From assembly GCA_021397845.1 (NCBI GenBank), contig CM038052.1, positions 171,670,182 through 171,734,181 of the forward strand: DNA of 64,000 bases. Reading direction: 5' to 3'. Numbering within the stretch: position 1 is the first letter of the stretch; every line of letters starts with the position of its first letter. The notes under the pieces were generated by a model that saw nothing but the letters and a program-made list of their open reading frames with translations, had not been told where the DNA came from and searched no databases. This document shows positions 1 through 11,189 of this stretch, piece after piece. Origin of the DNA: Areca catechu (Eukaryota > Streptophyta > Magnoliopsida > Arecales > Arecaceae). The translations under genes were made by a program, and so were the position numbers.

Positions 1-479
1 GTGATATACAGTATAAGCAATGAAAGTGGCAGCAGAATGGCCCGTGGCCGGGCAGAGTAATCTCAAGAAATAATCAATATAATCTGCAACATACATGAAT
101 AAAGGTTGGAGACCGGCCATCCACCAAATATGTGCTACTCGCTGACAAAGAAAAAGAACATGGCCAAGGTCTCGTCCTCCAACTTGTAGACCGAACAGTA
201 GGAAGGGACGCTCAACCCTCTAGAGCTAAGGAAGGCTCTAGTAGGGAGACATTCCTAAACCACTTTTCATAAGAAAAAAGCTCACTCTAGGATGGACCCG
301 AACTCTCCAGATCCAGGCAAGATCAAGAGTCCACTGTGGTACCTAGCTAAACAGGGGCAGTAGATCTGTCGTGGCAGCTCTAGGGATAGCTGAGATCCTC
401 CACACCCTGATGTCAGTACAAGCATAAACAGGCAATGGAATAGATAAAATCTGGGCTCCCATAATATGACCAAAAACAT

Positions 480-1070
480 GAATAACCTAAACAGGATTCC
501 ACTGCAAGGCATTCCTAAGTAATATATCAGAAATGGAAATAGAGTCATCGATGTCCGTGGCAATGAATGTCGGCCAGCGAGATAGTGGGACATCCGCTAT
601 CCAAGGGTCAGACATAAAATTAATAGATGTGTCATTCTCCAAGACCAATCTAGTGTTAGGGAGGACAGTATGAGCAGTGGCCAAATGGCTGGACATCTCT
701 TGCAAGGTGATGGAACTCATCCAGGCACAAGGGGCCATAACTCTGTCTCATCATCCCCATCCAGAGACTGTTAGGACATAACAGAAATCTCATCACATGT
801 CTAGCGTACAGGGCTTTTCGCATTGAGATGAGGGAGAGGATACCCAGACCACCATCTTTAAGGGACTGGCACACGACGTTCCAGCTGATAAGGTGGATGG
901 TCCATTGAATAGAAGCTGAACCCCAAAGAAAAGCCCGGATGAGTTGGTCCAATTTGAGATCCATAGATTTCGGGAGAACAACATGAGATAGCAAATAGAC
1001 CGGTAAAGATGTAAGCACCGACCTGATCAGAGTGATCCTCCCCATAAGAGAAAGAGTTCTGCCCTGCCAA
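480..1070 (-). pseudogene. LINE ORF2 thumb and C-terminal region (decayed)
   Basis: The minus-strand stretch 656-1045 contains the characteristic plant LINE segment MGRITLIRSVLTSLPVYLLS followed by an AFLWGS motif. This lies between the RT palm and the zinc-binding (zf-RVT) domain. The 487-738 stretch contains DPWIADVPLSRWPTF, almost the same as a segment of the second LINE at 31000-32917 (DPWISDIPLSRWPTF). The two pieces lie in different frames, so at least one frameshift separates them. Bases 1-480 continue the zf-RVT region in broken frames. Confidence 0.8.
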
Positions 1071-1334
1071 TCCTATACCATATCATGGACCTCCTTAATT
1101 AGATGATAACAATCGCCCTTGGTCAGACTGCCCCCCGTAACAGGGACTCCCAGATAATGCAGCAAACCTCGATGCTGATCAATCCCAAGGATCTCTCAGA
1201 TAGAATGCCTCAAGAGGGTCAAGGTTTTCGGGCTGAAGTGAATCTCAGATTTTTGACAATTAACTCTCTGCCAGATACCAAACAATAATCCTCCAGAATT
1301 GTCCTAAAGTCCCGAGCACATTAGGTTGTGGCAC

Positions 1335-1835
1335 GACCCGGGAGTACACAGTCATCTACAAATAGAAGATGCGAGATGGGATTGGCCTCAGGGACGAGGA
1401 CATAAAGCTAAATACCCAATCCCTGGGACGCGACCTGCAAGGCTCGCGAAAGAGCATCAGAACAAAGAATGAACAAGTAGGGAGATAGTGGGCAACCTTG
1501 ACGAAGGCCGACATTAGAGACAAAGAATTTTGAAGGAGAGCCATTGATCAGAATCGCAAAAGATGGATTGAGAATACATGCAAGAATCCAAGAAATCCAG
1601 CAAGAATGAAAGCTAAAGTCAACCAACGCCTTCTGGAGAAAGGACCAGTACATGCGATCATAAGCCCGCTCCATATCTATCTTAATGGCCATCAGACTAT
1701 GCCGGGTGGATACCCTGTAAAGATCATACATGAATTCTTGTACAATAAAAAGATTATCAAAAATATATCTATTCTCCATGAAAACTTCTTGCTCCGAGCT
1801 GATCAGTAAGGATCTGCCCTATCTTAAAGCATGGA
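1335..1835 (-). pseudogene. LINE reverse transcriptase core (decayed)
   Basis: The 123-residue open stretch at 1408-1779 carries the RT motif A region (KIDMERAYDRMYW) and the motif B region (GLRQGCPLSPYLFILC). Immediately downstream in element orientation, bases 1351-1362 encode FVDD, the catalytic YXDD-type box in the form used by LINEs. Upstream, the minus-strand sequence to 1835 still aligns by eye with the start of the RT domain. The enzyme would copy LINE RNA at a nicked target. The fragment has no start context or endonuclease domain, so it is a 5'-truncated pseudogene. Confidence 0.85.
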
Positions 1836-1850
1836 ATCCTTGTGCCGCGC

Positions 1851-2590
1851 CATTTTGCTTGCACTTGAAGAGGGGTGGGGAGGCGGGGGGAAGCATTACA
1901 CTGCTGTCATGCCTCGTTGCTTGAGGGGTTTGGTGATGTTAATATGGCCTGTAAGATACATGGTTTCTTGTACAAAGTGTCAACTCCCTCGTGACATGTG
2001 CCATTAGAGTGTTCTTATTTTTTTTCCTTTTTGTTGTTATGGACGAGCCTGCATGCATTTTTCCCATTTTGGCAACATTGTTGGATGTGTCAAGGTTCTT
2101 CCTTACATACAGAGACAATGATCATTTTCCCAAAAGGGATTAACCGTATCGGTTTTACGATGAGCTATTCTTTATGATGCAGGGGTAGCAATGGGTCTAG
2201 TTTGGTTTGTGTCAGGTGTAGCCACCTAGGTCGAAAAAACAGTTTAATGAGTAGAAGAATTTATGTCAGCATCCTTAATATTTCATTTTCTTTCTATTAC
2301 TTTGATGGATTGAAATGATGTACACAATTTGATAATTTGTTTTTTCATGTTCATCATGTCATTTATTCCATTTCTTCTTATCAGGCAACTATTTCACCTT
2401 ATTTAAAATATGCTGATTGATGGGCAAATAGTGAGCCTCTCTAACCTGCCTTCTAAATATGCATAAAAAAAATTAAAAAAATTACTAGTATTGTCCCTCT
2501 TTATATATTATTATGTATATTATTATAGCTTCCATCATTTTACTTAAGTTTTTCTTCTTAAAAATTTTAAAAAGTTGCTATTTTTTTGTC
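1851..2590. other. Stretch without recognisable gene
   Basis: AT-rich DNA between the LINE relic and copia-1. I see no open coding region, RNA gene or terminal repeats, only short homopolymer runs. Confidence 0.6.
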
Positions 2591-2595
2591 CTTTC
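2591..2595. repeat. Target-site duplication of copia-1 (left)
   Basis: CTTTC directly precedes the left LTR and is repeated at 7636-7640 directly after the right LTR. Confidence 0.93.
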
Positions 2596-2882
2596 TGTTA
2601 GAGCCCGAAAAAAAAATCGGAACTGAAGAAGAAGAACGAGAAAAATATCAAGCGGAGACAAATCCTCAGGAGGAACTGCTCTCTCTTAGATATTCGTCCG
2701 AGAGACTCTCTATTTAAAGATGGATACATACTCCTTAGAAAACCAAAGAACCAGAGATCTAATTTTTACATACTCTTAGAAAAAATAAAAAAACCAGAGT
2801 CCTAAGACGGCAAGACTAAAACAAGAAGACTTTGACCCTATTTAAAAAAAAAACTCTATGTTATTTGAGTTTATCGTTAACA
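2596..2882 (-). repeat. copia-1 left LTR (3' LTR in element orientation)
   Basis: 287 bp, bounded by TGTTA...TAACA inverted ends. It matches 7352-7635 along its whole length with scattered differences. The end of the RNase H frame runs a few codons into it (stop near 2861). Confidence 0.95.
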
Positions 2883-4798
2883 AATTCCTCCCTTAAACTC
2901 AAATATCTTTCGTCCTTTATTCCAATCATCATTTTGCACTTTTCGAATAACTCTTTTGGTAGCGGCTTTGTAAAGATATCCGCCACTTGGTCACGACTCG
3001 CAACGTGACTCATTCGCACATTTCCTTCCTTCACATGTTCCCGAATAAAATGAAAACGAACATCTATGTGTTTGCTTCTCTCATGATGCACTGGATTCTT
3101 TGCCAACTCAATTGCCGATTTATTATCTACTCTGATTTCGGTTGTCTCATGTTGCTGAAGTTTTAGCTCATAAAGTAGATTTCTTAGCCATATTGCATAG
3201 CATACACACCAAGATACTGCTACATACTCTGCCTCGCATGTTGATAATGTCACTATTGGCTGCTTCTTTGAGAGCCAAGTGAAAGTTGTATCTCCCATAT
3301 AAAATACATATCCAGAGGTGCATTTCCGATCATCTACATCTCCGCACCAATCACTGTCGGAGTAACCGACTAGTTTGTAATCATTTGTCTTCGAGTAGAA
3401 TAATCCGAGTGACTCTGTTCCTCGGACATACCGAAGAATTCTCTTGACAGCCTTCAAATGCGAATATTTTGGTTCCTCCATGAATCGACTTGCTATGCCG
3501 ACACTATATGCAATATCCGGTCTTGTGCACGTGAGATATCGTAAGCTTTCAATTAAACTTCGGTATTTGCTTGCATCTACTCGATCTCCTCCCTCAAACT
3601 TAGAGAGTTTCAAACCAAGTTCCATCGGTGTTGCTACAGGATTGCATTCCTCCATCTTATTTTTCTTCAGAATATCTTTTGCATACGCCTCTTGTGACAC
3701 AAATATTCCCGATTTTCCTTGTTTAATTTCAAGACCAAGAAAGTATTTCATCAACCCCATATCTGTCATCTCGAACTCCCGAGTCATAGCCTTTTTAAAA
3801 TCTTTTATTATCTTCTCATCATTTCCCATGAATATAAGATCATCAACGTAAAGAGCAATAAACAACAAGTTACCTTTATCTTTCTTTACGTACAATGCAT
3901 GCTCATATGGACACTGGATAAATACATTCTTCTTAAAATAGGTGTCGATACGGGTGTTTCATATTCGAGGCGCTTGCTTCAGCCCATATAGTGCCATCCT
4001 TAATTTCAACACCTTTTGTTCTTTCCCGGCTTTCATGTATCCGGGTGGTTGCTCCACATATACTTCCTCTTCAAGAACACCATTTAAAAATGCTGATTTT
4101 ATATCCATTTGATAGATTGGCCACCTGAATTAGGCTGCTTGAGAAATAAAAAGCCGGATTGTTTTCATTCTTGCAACTGGAGCAAAGACTTCATCATAGT
4201 CAATTCCCGCCTTTTGTCTATAGCCCTTTGCAACTAGCCGGGCCTTATACCTTTCTATCTCGCCTTGGGGATTCATCTTTTTTTTATATACCCATTTCAC
4301 TCCTATAGGTTGATGTCCTTTCGGTAACTCCACCAAGTCCCAAGTTCTATTTCTTTCAATTGCCTTTATCTCTTCATCCATTGCGTCTTGCCATTTCTTA
4401 TCTCTTACTGCTTCTTCAAAACAAATATCCTCGGTATCTGCTAGAAGACATATCAAATGAACTTCGCTTGTTGATTCATATAAATCTTGCAGGCTTCGTA
4501 TCCTAGATTGTCTTGGTTCTTCATCATCATCAGATGTTGGTGGGCTTGACGGTATGATTATTGGTGCAGTAGTTGAGGATTCTCCTTTTTCTTCCTCTTG
4601 CACTACCTCATTTTGGTTATTCCAATCCCATGCATCTTTTTCATTTACTTGTACATCTCGACTTATCACCACCTTCTTTTCAATTAGGTCAAATAATTTG
4701 AAAGCTTTTGTCTTCTCATCATACCCAATGAACACGTACTTCTTGCTCTTATCATCTAGCTTGGTTCTCCTTTGATCCGGTACATGTGTATAGGCCAC
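2861..4798 (-). pseudogene. copia-1 reverse transcriptase-RNase H (broken)
   Basis: Two open blocks (4130-4798 and 2861-3895) cover the copia RT and RNase H. The first holds the RT N-terminus ([25 protein letters not shown]) and stops at TAA near 4130. The second carries the catalytic YVDD box at 3839-3850, the TRPDIAYSVG region and RNase H motifs (STCEAEYVAVS, RSKHIDVRFHFIREHV, ADIFTKPLP). RT would copy element RNA to cDNA and RNase H would remove the RNA strand. The ~235-bp gap between blocks is still recognisable in translation but is interrupted, so no enzyme can be made from this copy. Confidence 0.93.
2883..2897 (-). other. copia-1 polypurine tract
   Basis: The minus strand has the purine run AAGGGAGGAATT directly before the 3' LTR, the expected position of the plus-strand primer. 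Confidence 0.75.
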
Positions 4799-4956
4799 AC
4801 TACCAAATACTTTAAAGTGTGATACAGTAGATTTCAGTCCGCTCCAAGCTTCTTACGGTGTTTGATCCGCCAATTTTGCATGTGGGCATCGGTTTTGCAC
4901 ATACACAGCACATTTTACCGCTTTTGCCCAAAAATCTTTTGGCATGTCTTTGGTCT

Positions 4957-5493
4957 TCAACATTGATCGAACCATGTTAAGAATAGTCCAATTTTTTCTC
5001 TCGGCCACACAATTTTGCTGAGATAAGGTGCGGTTAAGAATCTCTTGATCCCATGTTCCTCGTAATAGCTTGTGAAGGCAGTTGACGTATACTCTCCATT
5101 TCTATCTGACTGTAGAGCCTTGATATAAAAACCCATCATCTTCTCTACTAATACCTTAAATTTCTTGAATACCTCAAGTGCCTCGGACTTCTCTTTCAGA
5201 AAATAAATCCATGTTTTTCTTGTAAAATCATCAATGAACGTGAAAAAGTATCTCTTCTCACTGAATGACTTTGTTGTGATCGGGCCACATATATTGGTGT
5301 GTACTAACTCGAGAGGACACCTTGCACGATATTGTGCACCTTTAGAAAAAATGCTCCTTGCTTGCTTGCCGAGTACACATCCCTCACAAAATTTTCTGGT
5401 GTAGTCTATGTCTGGTAGCCCATGGACAATATTCTTCTTTGCTAACTTTCTTAGGCCATCGTAATGCAAGTGTCCGAGTAGTAAGTACAACAA
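4957..5493 (-). pseudogene. copia-1 pre-integrase and integrase (broken)
   Basis: 178 residues on the minus strand. The first ~50 hold the gag-pre-integrase zinc region (FCEGCVLGKQ). The integrase core follows with the FTFIDDFTRKTW segment and QSDRNGEY around the second catalytic Asp. The position of the first catalytic Asp reads HTNICGP, an Asn, so the DDE triad is damaged even where the frame is open. The C-terminal part beyond 4957 is out of frame as far as the RT block. Confidence 0.9.
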
Positions 5494-5517
5494 TAAAGCT
5501 TTATCTTTTATGTTGAC

Positions 5518-5988
5518 TTATAAACATTTTTCTCGGATGTTCCTCAAGTTGAGTTTGAACATTCGATTCTCGGTCATCTTCACATGTGCAAGCAGCCGGC
5601 CTCTTTTGTCCTTCAAGTCCAACATCTGGTCTTTCATGAAAACCGAATATCCCTTCTCTAACAATTGCCCCATGCTAAGGATATTATTCTTCATATCGGG
5701 CACATAATAAACATCTTCAATAGACCCTTCTTTACCATTCTTTTCAGAAAAATAAATTTTACCTCGGCCCTTGACTTGAACCTTCGACGCTTCGCCGAAT
5801 GATACGTGCCCATCTTCTACTTCTTGTATCTCCAAAAAGAGGTGTTTGTGCCCATTCATGTGATTACTAGTGCTGGTGTCAAGATACCATACCGTATCGC
5901 TGTCAGGAGCAGTGTCTTTATAGATTATCATGAGAACACCGTCATCTCTTGTCTCCTCTTCCGCAACTAGATTCTTGTTTCCTTCCAC
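5518..5988 (-). pseudogene. copia-1 aspartic protease region (active site altered)
   Basis: 156 residues on the minus strand. The protease active-site motif appears at residues 37-43 as DTSTSNH, where retropepsins have Asp-Thr/Ser-Gly, so the Gly of the catalytic triplet is Ser here. The rest (FSEKNGKEG, VYYVPDMKNNILSMGQLLEKGY) is the typical copia protease/pre-integrase linker. The methionine at 5988 is internal to the original polyprotein and is not a real start. Confidence 0.88.
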
Positions 5989-5989
5989 T

Positions 5990-6300
5990 TTTTTTTTGGA
6001 ATATCACTCTTTTGCATAGTGTCCATACTTGCCGCAGTTGTAGCATTTGACATTTTGACGATATGACCGGCTGCCTCTCCCACGACCGTGTCCTCGGCCA
6101 CGCCAATTCTGTTGGCTTGGCTGGCCCTTTTCTTCGAAGTTGTCTCCACGTCTGCGACCTCTACTACGATCAACACCACGACCACTACGGCCACCACGGC
6201 TGCGCCCCTTCCTTGATTTTGGTGTGCGTACATCGCCTTGTCCTCTTTAATAGTTGCCTTAATTTGTAAGGCCTCCTCGAGCAGCTCTTGTTTATTTTTC
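5990..6300 (-). pseudogene. copia-1 gag C-terminus: RG-rich segment and zinc knuckle with nonsense mutation
   Basis: In the correct minus-strand frame this stretch encodes an Arg/Gly-rich RNA-binding segment and then a CCHC knuckle beginning CYNCGKYGHYAKE. The codon for the last Cys of the knuckle is TGA (complement of 6004-6006), so the break lies exactly on a zinc ligand. The 88-residue open frame at 5967-6233 is another frame and not the real product. Confidence 0.85.
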
Positions 6301-6305
6301 TTTTT

Positions 6306-6866
6306 TCATTGTTCATGCGCTTCAAGTGAACCCGCGAGATCATCGATGGTCATCTGTTCCAAATTCTTTGATTCCTCGATAGCGCATACAACATTCTCAA
6401 AATTCTCGATCAATGATCGTAGAATCTTTTCAACAACCCTTGCATCGGTTAGGATTTCTCCATTGCATTTGAGTTGATTTACCACCATCTGCACACGCGT
6501 GATATAGTCAAACACTCCTTTTGACTCCTTCATCTTCATGGCCTCCAACTCGCATCGCAAAGTTTGAAGCCGTATTTGTTTAACTCTGTCGGCGCCTTTG
6601 AAGACCTTTTGCAAAATCTCCCACGCTTCCTTTGAAGTAGTTGCTCCGGTAATCTTCTCGAAACCCGACTCATCCACTGCTTGGAACAAGAGATAGAGAG
6701 AGGTCTTATCTTTCATACGCGTTTCTTTCAACGTCTTTAATTGATTTACCGTCATACTATCAGTATCTTCTGGCTCTATGTAGCCGTTCTCGATTACATC
6801 CCACACATTTTGTGCACCGAGCAATGCACGCATCTGAATACTCCAATTATCGTAGTTCGACTTCAT
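6306..6866 (-). pseudogene. copia-1 gag (UBN2-type capsid)
   Basis: 186 residues on the minus strand with the copia gag signature: NYDNWSIQM at residues 4-12, then KEAWEILQKVFKGADRVK and a long helical section. It would form the virus-like particle capsid. A TGA lies just upstream of its methionine, and a stop at 6306 separates it from the RG-rich zinc-knuckle segment. Confidence 0.9.
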
Positions 6867-7336
6867 GAGTCATGGCAGCGACATCTGTCCCAGTGATGTA
6901 CTCTTGGACTTCATCATTACTCAAGAAACGGTATCACCTAGGCTGCTCTCCAACACCGGCTATAACTCCACCTTGAGCACACACTAAAAAAACAAACAGG
7001 GAAGGTAAAACACGAGAGCCTTGTTTTCTTCCTTTTACTTTCTTATCTGATGCCCTGTTTTTATTTTTTATCTCATACAACGCACGGCCTGCAACCCAAA
7101 AAAAAATAATCGGCAAAGAAGAAATCGTGAAGGCTGAGATAACTCAGAAAGGCCAGGAAAACACCGCAAGCCCCTGTTCCTCCCTCTCTCTTCCCCTCTC
7201 ACGATCTCATGGCCTTTTTACTTCCTCTCTCACTCGCACGCCTCTGGTCTGCTCCTTCTTCTCATGAGGCGAGGAGACTTTAGGGAAGGAACTGGGGAAC
7301 CAAGCATCCGATTCCAGAACAAATATCAGATTGTTA

Positions 7337-7348
7337 GCTCTAATACCA
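7337..7348 (-). other. copia-1 primer-binding site
   Basis: The minus strand reads TGGTATTAGAGC three bases inside the 5' LTR. This is one mismatch from TGGTATCAGAGC, the complement of the 3' end of plant initiator methionine tRNA used to prime many copia elements. Confidence 0.9.
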
Positions 7349-7351
7349 TAT

Positions 7352-7635
7352 TGTTAGAGCTCGAAAAAAAAATCTGAATCGAATAAGAAGAATGAGAAAA
7401 TATCATGCAGAGAAAAACCCTCAGGAGGAACTGCTTTCTCTTAGATATTCGTCTGAGAGACTCTCTCTATTTAAAGATGGATACAGACTCCTTAGAAAAT
7501 CAAAGAACCAGAGATCTAATTTTTACAGACTCTTAGAAGAAAAAAAAACTAGAGTCCTAAGACGGCAAGACTAAAATAAGAAGATTTTGATCCTATTTAA
7601 AAAAAACTCTCTATTATTTGGGTTTATCGTTAACA
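7352..7635 (-). repeat. copia-1 right LTR (5' LTR in element orientation)
   Basis: 284 bp, TGTTAGAGC at the left and CGTTAACA at the right. On the minus strand a TTTAAATAG stretch could serve as the TATA-type promoter element. Confidence 0.95.
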
Positions 7636-7640
7636 CTTTC
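7636..7640. repeat. Target-site duplication of copia-1 (right)
   Basis: CTTTC, identical to 2591-2595. A 5-bp duplication is the usual footprint of LTR-element integrase. Confidence 0.93.
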
Positions 7641-8460
7641 ATGTTACTATGTGTACTAGTTTCCGTAATTTTACTTATTAAGGTTTGCAAGTTTGCGCAG
7701 CCTAGGACACTTGTGAGGACTCCTACATTATGATCTACTTCTTAATCAAGTGATTTTTCAAGAAGTGCACCCATCATCAACTTTGTTGTCCAAAGAATTA
7801 TAGAGAGCATGCAAGAGCATATTATGACGGTTTTGATGAACCCTCAATATAGGAAGATATTGTGATCTCTCATTTCTAGTCTTGGTTTTACATCCTTTGT
7901 GCAGTCTTCACTCCTCTACAAGAAGGAACCGAGTTAGCTAGCCCTCCAACCGATCCTTTAAATAATTGATGTTTGTTATGAATTTATTAAGTGTATGTTT
8001 GATACTAGGTATTAACTGGAGTTGAATTGTTTCATGTTTTGATATATTTTGTTTGTTTATGGATTGAAATCTTGATAGATATTAAACTTATTTATTCATA
8101 GAGTTAATTAGACATGTTAATATTAGCTTAAATGTGTTGTGGTGTTATTTTGTATTATAAAAATAGAGTTATGATTGATATGTTGAGAATTAGGATATAT
8201 ACAGAGCTGCTATAATATTATAAAATAATCTTCTAGATGAAAGCTTTATCAAGAGATTTGCAAGAAAAATAGAATATAAGTTAAAAATTATATCAAGGGA
8301 TTATCAAGGAATTCTTTAACAAACTTCAAACAATCACCAAGGAGTCTGTGAGGAATAATTTTTTTACAAATCAATCAGCTGGTTAATTTTTAGCAAGAAA
8401 AAATTCCTCGATGAATCATTTGGCAATTACTGTGGGATTTTCAAGTGCATTTTGGTTAGT
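7641..8460. other. Non-coding stretch; pre-insertion host repeat for the solo LTR
   Basis: No coding potential. The last ~200 bases have recurring (AT)CAAGGGATT / AAGGAATT motifs that resume right of the solo LTR (9848-10075). This suggests one older repeat into which the solo LTR's parent inserted. Confidence 0.5.
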
Positions 8461-8753
8461 AAATTTGTTGACTCTGGTCTTGATTTTGATGATTGACAAA
8501 ATGTTTAAGTATATATGAGTACTAATTGTATTTTAAGTATATTTCTCAGATCTTAGTACTCATCCATGTTGAATGAAGAAATGCTTGTATTTCAATTGAA
8601 AAAGTCCTTAAATTAATGAAAAATCAAGTATATGAACTTTGGAATTAATATGGAAGAACTTGAAAAGGTTAAAGTTTCAATTTGAAGATGTTTCAGCAAT
8701 GGCACAGGCAAGTGTCAACACCTGGAAATGAAGTATCTAACACTTGAGGATCA

Positions 8754-8950
8754 AGTGTCGACACTTGAAGAGTGAAGTGTCGACTCAAGGTCTGAAACAA
8801 ACAGAAAACTTCAAAAAGCACTTTCAGTCAAATGTCGACACCTGGAGCTGAAGTGTCGACACCTGGAGCTGAAGTGTCGACACCTGGAAGTGAAGTGTCG
8901 ATACTTGAAACTGAAGTGTCGACACCTGAAGGTGAACTGTCGATACTTGA
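8754..8950. repeat. GTCGAC minisatellite inside the solo LTR
   Basis: Tandem ~21-bp units of the form GTGTCGACACCTGGAGCTGA, with about seven imperfect copies including the variants GTCGATACTTGAA. Each unit is centred on the palindrome TGTCGACA. The array lies ~100-300 bp upstream of the LTR TATA box. Confidence 0.9.
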
Positions 8951-9056
8951 ACAGTAATGGCTAGTTTTCTAGGCTGCAGAACTTCTCCAACTTGCTTCCA
9001 AACGGTCATATTTTCCTCCCTAACAGCTATAAACGGTCATTTAAGTGTTGGGAGGC

Positions 9057-9063
9057 TATATAA
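9057..9063 (+). promoter_or_regulatory. TATA box of the solo LTR
   Basis: TATATAA in the context GGAGGCTATATAAACATC, a standard plant TATA context, downstream of the minisatellite. Confidence 0.7.
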
Positions 9064-9329
9064 ACATCAAAAATCAATAGGGGAAGTAATCCTTTGATGA
9101 GTTTTTTGAATATTCTTCAAGGATTCAAGAGTTGAGTGATTTAAAGCCTTCAAGCTTCCAAGTTTCAAAGAGAGCATTCAAAGTCTACATCTACAAGTAT
9201 CAATTAAAGGCTTCATCAACTTGAAGACAAGATCTTCATCAACAATCAAGGACTTCAAAGAGATATTTGCTTTATTTTAGAAAACTTTTATTGTATTCAT
9301 TTATACTTGCTCTTACATTATTTTACTTA

Positions 9330-9600
9330 AGGTTTTTGGTGAGCCTTGGAAAATCAAAGAGGTTTTTGGTAAGCCTTGAAAACCAAAGTGGTTGTTGGTG
9401 AGCCTTGAAACAAAGTAAGGTTTTACTTGTGAGCCCGAAGCCAAAATAAGTTGTTTAGGTTCTTGGTTATCCCGTAAAATCAAGGGTGGTTGTTGGTGAG
9501 CCTTGAAACCAACTAGGGTTTGACTTGTGAGCTCGAAGACAAAACAAGTTGTAAAGATTGTTGGTGAGCCTAAGTTATAAAACCAAACTTAGTGGAATTT
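9330..9600 (+). repeat. Imperfect tandem repeats in the solo LTR (GGTTGTTGGTGAGCCTTG)
   Basis: Six or so imperfect copies of a unit containing TTGGTGAGCCTTGAAA alternating with CTTGTGAGC(C/T)CGAAG, downstream of the TATA box and so probably in the R/U5 part of the LTR. Confidence 0.75.
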
Positions 9601-9847
9601 CCAAGGGGTTCTTAGGGAGTGGATGTAGGTGTTTGGTTGGCACCGAACAACTATAAATCTTTGTGTTTGTGTGATTGTTCTTCTTATGCTTTTATTTCTT
9701 TATTTTCGCTACATTTATTTGAAATACACAAGCACTTGAATTGCATTAGCATATACTTACTTTAGTTCACACTTTGCAAATAATACAAAAGTTTTATAAA
9801 ATTCAATTCACCCCCCCTTTGGGTTGCCTACCCGAGCCTACAAAATT

Positions 9848-11160
9848 TCTTAAAAATGATTGGTTCTTAGCAAATGGGCTTCAGTTTCATCAAGAAAAAT
9901 TTTCTTGTTGAAAGTTTTAGATCCCTCGGTAATTATCAAGGAATTTTTAAAGGAGATTTTCTCCTGTATTATATATTCCAAGGGATCGATTCCCTTGAAA
10001 ATCCTTTGGTGAATCTCTTCATCAAGGGATTTTTGACTTTCACCAAAAAATTTTGTTCCTTGCTGAAAGGTTGATTTCTGATAGTGAATATGATAATATG
10101 ATGAATTAGTTGATTCACAAGTGATAAATTATGTGTACTAGGTTTAGCAGTTCTACTTAAAGTATTATTTTCACAAATAGTTCTACTAGAACCAATGATG
10201 ACTCCAACAAGTATTATTAAAGTATTCATCATCATCTAATGGAATACTTAATATTTGACCAAGAATACTCAGTTTAACTCAATAATCTTTACTTTGATAT
10301 AAGATGAAATAGGATAATTTATACCATCAAAATTAAAATTAGTATAAAAATTTTACTAAAATGGGATAGGTTGACTTATTCATCGTAATTATCAAAATCC
10401 AACCTATTCTTTCAAATAAAATTAAACTTAAAAATCATCAAAACAATTTAAATCTACTATCCTTTCTTCAATAATTCTTCTTCGAAAAAAATTAAATCTA
10501 AACTTCTTGCTACATTCATTATTCAAAAATAAATCATTATTGTACCTACTTGCAGGTTGATTTTCTTTTTCTATTCAGAATATTTTTATTTTTAATATAC
10601 CTTCACTTTTTCTTGAAGCCATTGTAAATTTAAGGGAGTAGAGAAGATTTTAAGGATTTTAAAAGAGAAAAGAGATTTGGAAATGAAAATGAATTAGAAA
10701 GGAGTAGAGAAGATTTTAAGGATTTTAGAGGAGAGATTGGAAATGAAGTTGAGTTATAATGGAATGGTGGAGCGTATTAAATAGACCCTCTAACTAGCTA
10801 TTTATGACCATTATGATGGTTTGTGACCGTTATGACTATTCTAACAATTTATGATCATTTATGATCGTCATAACTATTATGCCCGTTTATGACCATTGTA
10901 AAATTTTGAAATTTAGAATAGATAGAAATTATGGGTTCAATCCATAATTTTTAGATGATTGCTAGCTTGTCTACTTAAACTGAAGTTGTAGGTTCAACTC
11001 ATGATTTCAGAAAACAATAATCGAATGTAACTTAAAATTAAAATTATGGTATGAACCCACAATTTCAGAACATAGTCCTTACATACTGAATTTGAAATTG
11101 TGGATTGAATCCATAATTTGATTTAAACCCTTTTTTAAAAAAATATTTTGAATGAGATAC
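9848..11160. other. AT-rich non-coding stretch
   Basis: No gene seen. Bases 9848-10075 resume the AAGGGATT-type repeat interrupted by the solo LTR. Bases 10620-10760 contain a short duplicated GGAGTAGAGAAGATTTTAAG segment. Bases 10915-11125 carry several ATTGAATCCAT quasi-palindromes that recur at 18200-18310, across copia-2. Confidence 0.5.
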
Positions 11161-11189
11161 GGGGAAATTGGGGAGCCGCATCATTGGTT

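Larger units (their letters stand above)
1..1850 (-). mobile_element. LINE (L1-type non-LTR retrotransposon) relic, continues past left edge
   Basis: Translations of the minus strand read, from right to left, as reverse transcriptase fingers/palm, thumb and the zinc-binding C-terminal part of a plant L1-type ORF2. The 5' end is truncated at about 1850, where similarity stops, and the 3' part leaves the window at base 1. The reading frame changes repeatedly and stops interrupt it, so it is dead. The same family appears at 18735-19020 (-) and 31000-32917 (+). I saw no poly(A) tail or target duplication, because the 3' end is outside the window. Confidence 0.85.
2596..7635 (-). mobile_element. 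copia-1: complete but defective Ty1/copia LTR retrotransposon
   Basis: A 5,040-bp element on the minus strand, bounded by two LTRs that begin TGTTAGAGC and end GTTAACA. The direct 5-bp target duplication CTTTC lies at 2591-2595 and 7636-7640. In element orientation the order is 5' LTR (7352-7635), primer-binding site, gag with zinc knuckle, protease, integrase, RT, RNase H, polypurine tract, 3' LTR (2596-2882). That order, with integrase before RT, defines the Ty1/copia superfamily. The coding part is split by several stops and frameshifts. The LTRs differ by scattered substitutions and small indels, so the insertion is not recent. Confidence 0.96.
8466..9842 (+). mobile_element. Solo LTR (1,377 bp) with 5-bp target duplication, probably Ty1/copia
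   Basis: The unit starts TGTTGACTC, ends CCTACA (TG...CA), and is flanked by AAATT at 8461-8465 and 9843-9847. It has no internal coding domains and no partner LTR in the window, so it is a solo LTR left by LTR-LTR recombination. A TATATAA box at 9057-9063 marks the + orientation. The tail contains a C7 run followed by GGGTTGCC, a style common at the ends of large plant copia (Sirevirus-like) LTRs. The lineage is an inference. Confidence 0.88.

Noticed and set aside
1103..1288. Short + strand frame inside the LINE relic
   Set aside because: Shadow of the minus-strand LINE coding sequence.
8754..8950. CRISPR-like array of regularly spaced repeats
   Set aside because: Units are directly adjacent without unique spacers, lie inside a plant LTR and there are no cas genes.
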